Notes: generated from the sequence alone by a model not told the origin. 7,338 nt of DNA from DATJGF01 sp035495315 (GCA_035495315.1 DATJGF010000046.1:1-7338); one strand, 5' to 3'; shown: positions 1-5,759, counted from the stretch's first letter. Made by a program: numbers and translations.

Positions 1-1029
1 ATTCCTAAAGGCGTGGCCTTGAATCATCGCAATACCATCGATTTTGTCGATTGGGCTTTTGAACGACTTGGATTGGATGGCAGCGAGATCATGGGGAGTC
101 TGGCACCGATCTATTTTGACGCGTATACACTGGAGTTTTGCACTTGCATGGCAAAAGGAGCCACCTGGGTGGTCGTGCCGGAACAGTTCGCGATGTTCCC
201 GGCGAAGCTCGTTGAATTCATCGCCAGCCAGCCCATCAACTTTATCTTCTGGGTGCCGACGATCATGGTGAATATCGCCAATATGGATTTGCTTTCCCAG
301 ACAAGCCTCGCGCGACTCAAGAAGGTGTTTTTCATCGGCGAAGTCTTTCCTACGAAACATTTGAACTACTGGCGGCGCCACCTGCCCGGCGCGATGTTTG
401 TCAATCTTTACGGTCCCATCGAGATCACGGTCGCCTGCACGTATTTCATCGTGGATCGTGAATTTGCGGATGACGATAAACTCCCAGTGGGTTTCCCGTG
501 CCGTAATACTCAGATCCTGATACTGAACGATGAAAATAAGCTCGCGGCCATTGATGAACCGGGAGAAATCTGTGTCCGGGGCAGCTCGTTGGCATTGGGT
601 TACTGGAACAACCCCGAGAGGACCGCAAAAGCCTTTGTGCAGAACCCGCTAAATCCGGCGTATCCGGAATTGATTTACCGCACGGGCGATCTTGGGTATT
701 GGAACAGTCGAGGAGAGATCATGTTCCTGGGCAGGAGAGATTTTCAAATTAAACACCTGGGTTATCGGATTGAACTGGGGGAAATTGAGCATGCCGTGCT
801 GCAAGTGAACGGTATCCGGAACTGCTGCGTGGTTTACGATCAGAATAAAAAAGAGATCATCCTGTTTTATGAATGTGACCACGAGGTCGCGCCTGGTTTG
901 ATGCGCGAACGACTCGGGGCATCGTTGCCGAAATACATGCTGCCGACAGTGTTCAATCGGATGGAGCTCATGCCGCGCAATCCCAATGGCAAGATTGATC
1001 GCCAGAAGCTCGTCTCGACTGTGAATTGA
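1..1029 (+). CDS. DltA/NRPS-like amino acid adenylation protein (5' end outside window)
   Basis: C-terminal 342 residues of an AMP-forming adenylation enzyme that would activate an amino or other carboxylic acid with ATP and load it on a carrier-protein thiol. The frame is open to the left edge and begins inside core motif A3 (IPKGV). Further motifs follow in order (residues counted from the window edge): FDAYTLEF (A4, Asp40, the position that normally holds the substrate amino group), NLYGPIEIT (A5, about 135-143), GEICVRGSSLALGYW (A6, from about 188), YRTGDL (A7, from 226), GRRDFQIKHLGYRIELGEIE (A8, from 244) and NPNGKIDR (A10, catalytic Lys331). The protein ends just after A10 with no fused carrier domain, as in DltA, so it is a stand-alone A domain. 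The FIGEVFP and FQIKHLGYR segments also look DltA-like. The A5 threonine of YGPTE is Ile here. The likely partner is the ACP two genes downstream. Substrate is unknown; the GTG at 13 is not the real start. Confidence 0.9.
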   Translation: MPKGVALNHRNTIDFVDWAFERLGLDGSEIMGSLAPIYFDAYTLEFCTCMAKGATWVVVPEQFAMFPAKLVEFIASQPINFIFWVPTIMVNIANMDLLSQTSLARLKKVFFIGEVFPTKHLNYWRRHLPGAMFVNLYGPIEITVACTYFIVDREFADDDKLPVGFPCRNTQILILNDENKLAAIDEPGEICVRGSSLALGYWNNPERTAKAFVQNPLNPAYPELIYRTGDLGYWNSRGEIMFLGRRDFQIKHLGYRIELGEIEHAVLQVNGIRNCCVVYDQNKKEIILFYECDHEVAPGLMRERLGASLPKYMLPTVFNRMELMPRNPNGKIDRQKLVSTVN

Positions 1030-1032
1030 GCG

Positions 1033-1857
1033 ATGTTGTGTCGGGTGCAGGCAGCCGGTGAGGTGTTTGGGGCTATTCAATCTGTAAAAGCCGGTGCGGC
1101 TGGGTTTTGTACCAATTTTTTCCCTGTGGAAGCCAAGGTGCAGAACTGGATCGCGAATGAGGAGTTATGGCTCAATCGTCATGAGCAATCTACGTTTTTC
1201 CTCAGAAAGGATCGTGATTTTTGGCGGCTCTATTTTTGCGCATCGGACTCCGGCGCACTGCAGCGAGAATTGCCACAAGTTTCGATGCTCGAAGCCGAGC
1301 CGGTGGTAATGGATGTTCTCGGGAATAACCAAACCCTGGACGGGTGGATACCGATAGTAAAAAGCGCAGGTTTTCGTCCGTATTCGCGTTTGCAGAGAAT
1401 GGCTCGCCTGCCTCAGGCGAGCGCGTCATTGGCTCCAACGGAACAGACGGTCGAATGGGCAGTTCCCGAGGACGTACAAGGTGTTGTACGTCTGCTGCGC
1501 GACTCATTCGACCATTACGCCGATCAATTGCCTCCTGACTACGAGGTGGCGGCTGCAATCGAGGCCCGGCAAATCCTAAAGATAAAGTGCGAAGGAACAC
1601 TGGCCGCCCTCCTTTTCTTCGAAACCGTTGGGGTAACATCGACCCTCCGATATTGGGCAGTCGGAGCTTCATTCCAATCGCGCCGATTGGGCGCCGCCTT
1701 GATACGGCACTATTTTGCGATCCATTCTGCGGTTCGCCGCTTTCTACTTTGGGTTGTGATTGCCAACCAGAATGCGCTGGCCAAATACGAACATTATGGT
1801 TATGCGGCAGACGGGTTATTTGATGTTGTGTTCGTTAATGATCGTATTGCCTTATGA
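1033..1857 (+). CDS. GNAT-family acyltransferase-like protein
   Basis: A 274-residue protein whose C-terminal half (about 140-274) reads as a GNAT N-acyltransferase domain. It has an acceptor-side segment AVPEDVQGVVRLLRDSF, a strand followed by QSRRLGAALIRHY (about 214-226, the pantetheine-pyrophosphate-binding turn between beta4 and alpha3), and ANQNALAKYEHYGY (about 244-257), the usual late motif with a conserved tyrosine. The N-terminal 130 residues are not recognised and make it longer than a single-domain GNAT; they could be a degenerate second GNAT fold or a partner-binding domain. It begins 3 bases after the adenylation gene and overlaps the ACP gene by ATGA, so the three are probably translationally coupled. 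No good Shine-Dalgarno sequence precedes ATG 1033, so a slightly later start is possible. Inference: it moves the ACP-bound acyl group to an amine, possibly the amino sugar made by the distal genes. Confidence 0.75.
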   Translation: MLCRVQAAGEVFGAIQSVKAGAAGFCTNFFPVEAKVQNWIANEELWLNRHEQSTFFLRKDRDFWRLYFCASDSGALQRELPQVSMLEAEPVVMDVLGNNQTLDGWIPIVKSAGFRPYSRLQRMARLPQASASLAPTEQTVEWAVPEDVQGVVRLLRDSFDHYADQLPPDYEVAAAIEARQILKIKCEGTLAALLFFETVGVTSTLRYWAVGASFQSRRLGAALIRHYFAIHSAVRRFLLWVVIANQNALAKYEHYGYAADGLFDVVFVNDRIAL

Positions 1858-2084
1858 AGCCAATTGCCGCCATTCTGAACGAAATTCGCCCTGAATTCGA
1901 CTTCACCACCTCCCAGGACTTCATGGCGGATGGCATGCTCGATTCGTTTGACATGGTGACTTTGGTGGCGACTCTGGATAAGACGTTTAGCATATCCATT
2001 CAGGGAACCGACATTATCCCCGAGAATTTCAAGAATTTGGAGACGATTGAAGCGCTGTTGCGACGTTGCGGAGTGCATTCATGA
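1854..2084 (+). CDS. stand-alone acyl/aminoacyl carrier protein
   Basis: A 76-residue four-helix carrier protein of usual ACP length. The phosphopantetheine attachment serine is Ser31 in GMLDSFDMV, the standard (G/D)xLDS motif at the start of helix II, followed by the expected acidic/hydrophobic helix DMVTLVATLDKTF and by the TIEAL segment of helix IV. It would carry a 4'-phosphopantetheine arm and hold an acyl or aminoacyl thioester in the cytoplasm. It overlaps the upstream GNAT gene (ATGA at 1854) and the downstream KAS III gene (ATGA at 2081). This placement between an adenylation enzyme and a condensing enzyme argues for a dedicated pathway carrier rather than the housekeeping AcpP. A phosphopantetheinyl transferase is not visible in the window. 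The call is firm; the cargo is unknown. Confidence 0.9.
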   Translation: MKPIAAILNEIRPEFDFTTSQDFMADGMLDSFDMVTLVATLDKTFSISIQGTDIIPENFKNLETIEALLRRCGVHS

Positions 2085-3148
2085 ATTTCACTTTCCGCCG
2101 AAAGCGAATCTCGGGAATTCTCAGCGTTGTCCCGGCAAACGAGCGGTCGTTTGTTGACGAGATGAATAATTTCAACTTCCCGGAAGCTCGTTCCAGGAAA
2201 TTGAAAGAAGTCATGGGCTACGACAAACGCAGGTTGGTTCCGGAGGGCGTGTGCGTGTCTGATCTGGCGGTTTTTGGGCTGCAGTATTTGCTGGAACGGG
2301 AGTTAATTCAGCGCGAGGAGCTCGATGCACTGATACTGGTGACGCAAACTCCGGATCATTTCATGCCTGCCACCAGCAGTTTTGTTCATGGTCGTCTGGG
2401 CTTGAAGCAGGACATGCTTTGCCTGGACATCAATCAGGCCTGCGCAGGTTTTGTGCTGGGGGTTATTCAAGGATTCATGCTCCTGGAGCAGGAGGCCATC
2501 CGGAAGGTGATCCTCATCAATTCGGACGTGCTTAGCCGCAAAACCTCACCCAAGGACCGAAATATTCACCCGTTGGTCGGCGACGCTGCATCGATCGTGC
2601 TGTTGGAACGTGACCCGCAGGATTCTGTCATCTACGCCAATGCTAAAACGGATGGTTCCCGCTGTGGCGCGCTGACGATTCCCGCCGGAGGGTTTCGCAT
2701 GCCTTCGACACCTGAAACGGCGGTGCTTGAGGATGTCGGTGATAATAATCTCCGGGCCAAAGACCATTTGTTCATGGATGGTTCGGCCATCTTCAATTTT
2801 GTACAGGTTGAGGTTCCTCCGCTGATCCAACAACTGCTCGCGAGTGCCGAGGTGTCGCTCGACGCGGTGGATTTCTTTTTTTGTCATCAACCGAATCGGT
2901 TCATGCTCCAGAAGCTGGCGGACAAGCTCAAGATCCCTCACGCCAAAATGCCCAACAATGTGGTGGAGAATTTCGGCAACAATGGGGGCGCCAGTATTCC
3001 GACGGCTATTGCCTTTAACCTGGGTGATCGGTTGCTCGGAGAGACCGTGCGCGTTTGTTTTGCCGGTTTTGGAGGCGGGTTGGCCTGGAGCTCAATGCTG
3101 CTGAATCTGGGAAACCTGAGTTTTAACACCCTCATCGAGTATAAATAG
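2081..3148 (+). CDS. ketoacyl-ACP synthase III (FabH-like) paralogue
   Basis: A 355-residue thiolase-fold condensing enzyme. The Cys-His-Asn triad of KAS III is visible: Cys121 in DINQACAGFVLG, His269 in FCHQPNRFM, and Asn300 in NFGNNGGAS. The C-terminal glycine-rich FAGFGGGLAWSS is also typical. FabH performs a decarboxylative condensation of an acyl starter with malonyl-ACP; some pathway paralogues act only as acyltransferases. The sequence resembles the KAS III-like proteins found with an ACP in O-antigen, capsule and flagellin-glycosylation loci more than housekeeping FabH (recollection, not searched). ATG 2081 is chosen because it overlaps the ACP stop (ATGA) and has GGAG at 2070-2073, seven bases upstream. 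A TTG start 15 bases earlier has no such support. Inference: it elongates or transfers the acyl unit held on the neighbouring ACP. Confidence 0.9.
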   Translation: MNFTFRRKRISGILSVVPANERSFVDEMNNFNFPEARSRKLKEVMGYDKRRLVPEGVCVSDLAVFGLQYLLERELIQREELDALILVTQTPDHFMPATSSFVHGRLGLKQDMLCLDINQACAGFVLGVIQGFMLLEQEAIRKVILINSDVLSRKTSPKDRNIHPLVGDAASIVLLERDPQDSVIYANAKTDGSRCGALTIPAGGFRMPSTPETAVLEDVGDNNLRAKDHLFMDGSAIFNFVQVEVPPLIQQLLASAEVSLDAVDFFFCHQPNRFMLQKLADKLKIPHAKMPNNVVENFGNNGGASIPTAIAFNLGDRLLGETVRVCFAGFGGGLAWSSMLLNLGNLSFNTLIEYK

Positions 3149-3160
3149 CACTAACGCGCA

Positions 3161-3166
3161 AAGGAG
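3161..3166 (+). promoter_or_regulatory. strong ribosome binding site for the second GNAT gene
   Basis: AAGGAG lies six bases before ATG 3173. It is the best Shine-Dalgarno match in the operon and fixes that start. The 24-base gap after the KAS III stop shows no hairpin, so this is probably reinitiation within one transcript. Confidence 0.7.
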
Positions 3167-3172
3167 TTAATT

Positions 3173-3613
3173 ATGGACTTGGTTTTCTCTTCGAAAGCTG
3201 CCAACCAGAGCCGGCCGGCACTAGAAGACTTGCTCTTTTTCAACCCACGTCAGTATCGCGTGCGTGAGGGCATTGTCGATTCCCTGGCCCACTTCGGCCA
3301 CCCGCGCCTGGAACAAACCAACGATGGATTACGCGTCCGTGTGGGCGAGGAGGAAGCGCAGACCTTGTTTGCTTTTGACCGCGACACCAAAAACGCGGAT
3401 CCAGTGGGAGTGGTCGTGTTTTTGCGAACTTCTCCGGTTGAGATCGCGATTTTGCACGTTGCGGTGCGGCCGGATTATTCGCTTCGTGGGCAGCATCGTG
3501 GCCTGGGTTTGGGAACGGTGCTGGTGGAGAAGGTGAAGGAAATCGCCCATCGGATAGTGGGCGTGGAGAAGGTGGTTCTTTATTATCAACGTGAGATTGT
3601 GATCAAATGCTAA
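3173..3613 (+). CDS. small GNAT-family N-acetyltransferase
   Basis: A 146-residue single-domain GNAT protein. The central strand ILHVAVRPDY is followed by the acyl-CoA pyrophosphate-binding signature RGLGLG (Arg109-Gly114, matching (R/Q)xxGx(G/A)) and helix VLVEKVKEIAHR. The protein ends soon after the next strand, VEKVVLYYQREIVIKC; short GNAT proteins with a basic, Arg-rich end like this exist, so I treat it as complete, though it lacks an obvious late Tyr-containing motif. The N-terminal 70 residues (NQSRPALEDLLFFNPRQYRVREG) are unfamiliar. It sits between the KAS III gene and the sugar ketoisomerase gene on the same strand. By position it could be the sugar N-acyltransferase that FdtC or QdtC supplies in other loci, but those are usually left-handed beta-helix (LbH) enzymes, so this would be an analogue rather than an orthologue. 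Acceptor unknown. Confidence 0.75.
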   Translation: MDLVFSSKAANQSRPALEDLLFFNPRQYRVREGIVDSLAHFGHPRLEQTNDGLRVRVGEEEAQTLFAFDRDTKNADPVGVVVFLRTSPVEIAILHVAVRPDYSLRGQHRGLGLGTVLVEKVKEIAHRIVGVEKVVLYYQREIVIKC

Positions 3614-3692
3614 CGGTGGTTTGCGGAAGCGCATCGTGTGGAGTGGAACAACCACTTAACCCGCAGCACAACATTTAACCTAGCTAATCTAT

Positions 3693-4109
3693 ATGGACTT
3701 AAATCAATGCCGAATTATCGAGCTGCCGAAGATCAATGACCCGCGTGGCAATTTGACTTTTATCGAAGGCGACCGACATGTTCCCTTTCAAATTAAAAGA
3801 GTATTTTACCTGTATGACGTTCCCGGTGGTGCCGATCGGGCGGGCCACGCCTTGCGGAAATGCCATCAATTTCTAATTGCTATGTCTGGCAGCTTTGATG
3901 TCGTTGTTTATAACGGCAAGGAGAACAAGCGGTTTCACCTCAACCGCTCTTACTATGGTTTACACCTTCCGCCGATGATCTGGCGAGAGATAGACAATTT
4001 CTCGTCGGGATCGGTTTGTCTGGCCCTGGCGTCAGAGCCTTATGATGAAAAGGAGTATCTGCGCGAGTACCCCCATTATCTTCGCGCGGTGGGAGGCGGC
4101 GGCCAGTGA
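3693..4109 (+). CDS. fdtA: FdtA/QdtA-type dTDP-4-keto-6-deoxyglucose 3,4-ketoisomerase (WxcM-like cupin)
   Basis: A 138-residue cupin of the FdtA/QdtA/WxcM-like family, which moves the keto group of dTDP-4-keto-6-deoxy-D-glucose from C4 to C3. Family landmarks are DPRGNLTFIE (16-25), PFQIKRVFYLYDVPGG (31-46), GHALRKCHQFLIAMSGSFDVVV (51-72), LPPMIWREI and the C-terminal LASEPYDEKEYLREY. Length fits the family. In the characterised FdtA the HAH pair contributes two active-site histidines; here the first is present (His52) but the second is Leu54. FdtA and QdtA give galacto- or gluco-configured products and cannot be told apart by eye, so the symbol marks the family only. The 79-base gap upstream shows no clear Shine-Dalgarno sequence. 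The stop overlaps the next gene by GTGA, coupling isomerase and aminotransferase. Confidence 0.88.
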   Translation: MDLNQCRIIELPKINDPRGNLTFIEGDRHVPFQIKRVFYLYDVPGGADRAGHALRKCHQFLIAMSGSFDVVVYNGKENKRFHLNRSYYGLHLPPMIWREIDNFSSGSVCLALASEPYDEKEYLREYPHYLRAVGGGGQ

Positions 4110-5221
4110 AGGTACCCTTTCTCGACTTCGTCGGCCCTTACGATGAACTCAAGGCAGAGCTCGATGAAGCTTATTCCCGCTTCATGCGCTCGGCGTGGTA
4201 CATTTTGGGACGAGAGGTTGAGCTTTTCGAGCAGGAGTTTGCCAAATACTGTGAAGTGCAACATTGCGTGGGCGTTGCCAACGGCCTCGATGCGCTTCAT
4301 TTGATCCTACGGGCTTATGACATTGGGCCCGGTGACGAAGTCATTGTCCCATCCAACACCTATATCGCAACCTGGCTGGCAGTCTCGTACGCGGGAGCGA
4401 CACCGGTCCCGGTGGAGCCCGATGCCCGGACTGCAAACCTTGACGCGGCAAGAATCGAGTCCGCGATTACGAATCGTACGCGGGCGATCATGCCGGTTCA
4501 CTTGTACGGCCAGCCTGCCGATATGGACCCGATTCTGGAAATCGCTCGTAAACATAATTTGAAAGTCGTCGAGGATAATGCCCAGGCTCAGGGAGCGTGC
4601 TACAAGGGACGAAAGACCGGCTCTCAGGGCGACGCTGCGGGAAACAGTTTTTATCCCGGCAAAAATCTTGGGGCTTTTGGAGATGCGGGTGCCATAACTA
4701 CCAACGATGCAGTGCTGGCTGATCGAGTCCGGACGCTCCGCAATTACGGATCAAAAAAGAAGTACTACAACGAGGTCAAAGGATACAACTCGCGACTGGA
4801 CGAGCTCCAGGCGGCATTTCTTCGAGTTAAACTCCACAAGCTTGACGACTGGAATTTACGACGGGCGATGGTCGCGGCTCGTTACCAGGCTAAATTGGCT
4901 CGTTGCCCGGAATTAAAGCTGCCTTTCGTGCCGGAGTGGGCAAACCCCGTTTGGCATCTTTTTGTTGTTCGTCACTCCCGGCGCGATGAATTGCAAAAGC
5001 TCTTGAATCAGTCGGAAATCGGAACATTAATTCATTATCCTGTTCCGCCGCATCTCTCGAACGCTTATGCGGATGGGAACTGGAAAAAAGGCCAATTTCC
5101 AATAGCAGAGGGTTTGGCAAATTCGGTGTTGAGTCTGCCGATGGGACCTCATCTCTCTGATCAACAAGTAGGCTTGGTTATAGAAACTGTCGTTGAAGCC
5201 ACACTGAAACTAAGGGCCTGA
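4106..5221 (+). CDS. fdtB: DegT/DnrJ/EryC1/StrS-family sugar aminotransferase (FdtB/QdtB-like)
   Basis: A 371-residue fold-type I PLP aminotransferase. The Schiff-base lysine is Lys186 in FYPGKNLGAFGDAGAITTND; Asp157 and Gln160 in VEDNAQAQGA are the residues that contact the pyridine nitrogen and ring. GNGLDALHL-type cofactor-phosphate residues occur as GVANGLDALHLILRAY, and YGSKKKYYNEVKGYNSRLDE and LIHYPVPPH are typical of the FdtB/QdtB group. The reaction is transfer of the glutamate amino group to the C3 ketone of dTDP-3-keto-6-deoxyhexose, giving dTDP-Fuc3N or dTDP-Qui3N. The start is GTG 4106 inside the isomerase stop, preceded by GGGAGG at 4091-4096. Adjacent FdtA homologue and family motifs make the pathway step confident; the configuration at C4 is not determinable here. 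It is the last gene of the operon, 29 bases before a terminator. Confidence 0.92.
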   Translation: MKVPFLDFVGPYDELKAELDEAYSRFMRSAWYILGREVELFEQEFAKYCEVQHCVGVANGLDALHLILRAYDIGPGDEVIVPSNTYIATWLAVSYAGATPVPVEPDARTANLDAARIESAITNRTRAIMPVHLYGQPADMDPILEIARKHNLKVVEDNAQAQGACYKGRKTGSQGDAAGNSFYPGKNLGAFGDAGAITTNDAVLADRVRTLRNYGSKKKYYNEVKGYNSRLDELQAAFLRVKLHKLDDWNLRRAMVAARYQAKLARCPELKLPFVPEWANPVWHLFVVRHSRRDELQKLLNQSEIGTLIHYPVPPHLSNAYADGNWKKGQFPIAEGLANSVLSLPMGPHLSDQQVGLVIETVVEATLKLRA

Positions 5222-5250
5222 CGACAACATACGAACCTCAGCAAAAAAAT

Positions 5251-5278
5251 AGCCGCCCTTCGGGGCGGCTTTTTTTTT
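5251..5278 (+). terminator. Rho-independent terminator of the biosynthetic operon
   Basis: Perfect 8-bp stem AGCCGCCC/GGGCGGCT with a TTCG tetraloop, followed by eight T residues (5271-5278). An A7 run at 5243-5249 precedes it, so it could also work on the opposite strand. It lies 29 bases after the aminotransferase stop and closes the operon. Confidence 0.92.
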
Positions 5279-5348
5279 GACCCGGCGATCGTCGTGCTAA
5301 CGACCATTTCGAGGACTCTGCAAAATTCCATCGACCGGATCCGCAGCT

Positions 5349-5429
5349 CTTGGAGTGCGCCAGTCCTCTGGCGCTTTTTAGGTCCGGCTCGCTTGGGACC
5401 AAAGCGGCAGGGGACTGCCGCACTCCAAG
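5349..5429. repeat. 81-nt cloverleaf-forming palindromic element (REP-like)
   Basis: The outer arms CTTGGAGT (5349-5356) and ACTCCAAG (5422-5429) pair perfectly. Inside are three hairpins: GCGCCAG-TCCT-CTGGCGC (5357-5374), GGTCC...GGACC (5381-5385 with 5396-5400, 10-nt loop) and GCGGCAG-GGGA-CTGCCGC (5404-5421). The first and third hairpins are also near inverted copies of each other (three mismatches in 25), so one long hairpin is an alternative fold. I recall repeats starting with this GGAGTGCGSCAGTCC-type sequence as frequent in Verrucomicrobiota intergenic regions; this is memory and was not searched. It resembles a REP/BIME or a non-autonomous palindromic element rather than a terminator, because it lacks a proper trailing T-tract. 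Confidence 0.7.
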
Positions 5430-5530
5430 ACGCTGGCACGTCGCCGCGTGCTTTGAAAAATCCACCTGAGCCCCACATCCCATCCGCGGCGGCATTGCTT
5501 TAGAAAAATGTCGATGGTAAGGAAAAACTA

Positions 5531-5557
5531 TTGACAGCGGGGAGGAGGGGTTATTTT
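5531..5557 (+). promoter_or_regulatory. candidate promoter before the 24-codon ORF
   Basis: TTGACA at 5531-5536 is a perfect -35 match. The best -10 candidates are TATTTT at 5552-5557 (15-base spacer, short) or TTTTAA at 5554-5559 (17-base spacer, poor match). A Shine-Dalgarno sequence and start codon follow about 30 bases later. Only the -35 box is strong, so this is tentative. Confidence 0.3.
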
Positions 5558-5588
5558 AAATTGGCAGCGAAGAAGTAAAGGAACACCT

Positions 5589-5663
5589 ATGTCCCTGATG
5601 GACTCGCTTCTGCTGGACACTTACGCGATTGATCTATCGCGCGCGGAGGTTTGTTGTTTTTAG
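5589..5663 (+). pseudogene. 24-codon ORF, probably the truncated start of a lost gene
   Basis: ATG 5589 starts MSLMDSLLLD and runs 24 codons to TAG at 5661-5663. AAAGGA at 5577-5582 lies six bases upstream, which is a good ribosome binding site, and a TTGACA box lies further upstream. The stop is reached two bases before the inverted-repeat region that begins near 5666. The simplest reading is that an insertion cut a longer gene shortly after its start, leaving promoter, ribosome binding site and N-terminus. Alternatively it is a short leader peptide or chance. The last residues (AEVCCF) do not look like a natural domain start. No function is assigned. Confidence 0.35.
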
Positions 5664-5665
5664 GT

Positions 5666-5732
5666 GTCAGTCAAGGATAATGTCACATTTGTTTTACAAA
5701 TTATGTCAGTTATGACATTATTTTTGACTGAC
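5666..5732. repeat. near-perfect 20-bp inverted repeat with internal hairpins (mobile-element relic or operator)
   Basis: Arms at 5666-5685 (GTCAGTCAAGGATAATGTCA) and 5713-5732 (TGACATTATTTTTGACTGAC) match as inverted repeats at 18 of 20 positions, and the two mismatches would be G-U pairs in RNA. The 27-base centre holds ATTTGT-TTT-ACAAAT (5687-5701), and ATGTCA-GTTA-TGACAT (5703-5718) forms a competing hairpin with the right arm. TGTCA/TGACA recurs throughout. This is much more AT-rich than its surroundings. Repeated TGTCA-type boxes in inverted orientation are reminiscent of the ends of IS21-like elements, but no transposase is present. It sits directly between a truncated ORF and the start of the next gene. 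Confidence 0.7.
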
Positions 5733-5759
5733 CCCCATTCATGACTGAACCCCCATTCA
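5725..5759. repeat. tandem 17/18-bp direct repeat over a start codon
   Basis: TGACTGACCCCCATTCA (5725-5741) is followed immediately by TGACTGAACCCCCATTCA (5742-5759), identical apart from one extra A. The first copy overlaps the right arm of the inverted repeat. The ATG of the following gene (5741) straddles the junction of the two copies. Confidence 0.85.

Noticed and set aside
649..1080. Minus-strand ORF of 143 codons opposite the adenylation gene
   Set aside because: It is antisense to a coding sequence with intact adenylation motifs (A7, A8, A10) and has no domain-like content.
1202..1672. Minus-strand ORF of 156 codons opposite the first GNAT gene
   Set aside because: It is low-complexity Arg/Pro/Ser sequence antisense to a gene in a coupled operon.
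2066..2080. Upstream TTG start for the KAS III gene
   Set aside because: It has no ribosome binding site, whereas ATG 2081 has GGAG at 2070-2073 and the same ATGA overlap seen at 1854.
2546..2941. Minus-strand ORF of 131 codons opposite the KAS III gene
   Set aside because: It is the shadow of a gene with complete catalytic residues and shows no recognisable domain.
3614..3692. Separate promoter or regulatory RNA in the 79-base gap before the ketoisomerase gene
   Set aside because: No convincing -35/-10 pair, hairpin or ribosome binding site was seen; treated as an intra-operon spacer.
5349..5429. tRNA or tRNA-like gene suggested by the cloverleaf shape and 81-nt length
   Set aside because: Stem lengths are wrong (7-bp internal hairpins with 4-nt loops), and there is no TTCRA T-loop, 7-nt anticodon loop or CCA-like end.
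5161..5478. Minus-strand ORF of 105 codons (and an 85-codon one at 5238-5495) across the intergenic region
   Set aside because: Both run through the aminotransferase terminator and the palindromic repeat, and their sequence is an Arg/Lys/Pro-rich by-product of the repeat. I recall similar spurious peptides (KRQRTGALQ) arising from such repeats.
5222..5759. CRISPR array or replication origin in the repeat-rich intergenic region
   Set aside because: The repeats are palindromic or a single tandem pair without regular spacers, and no DnaA-box cluster or cas/rep gene is present.
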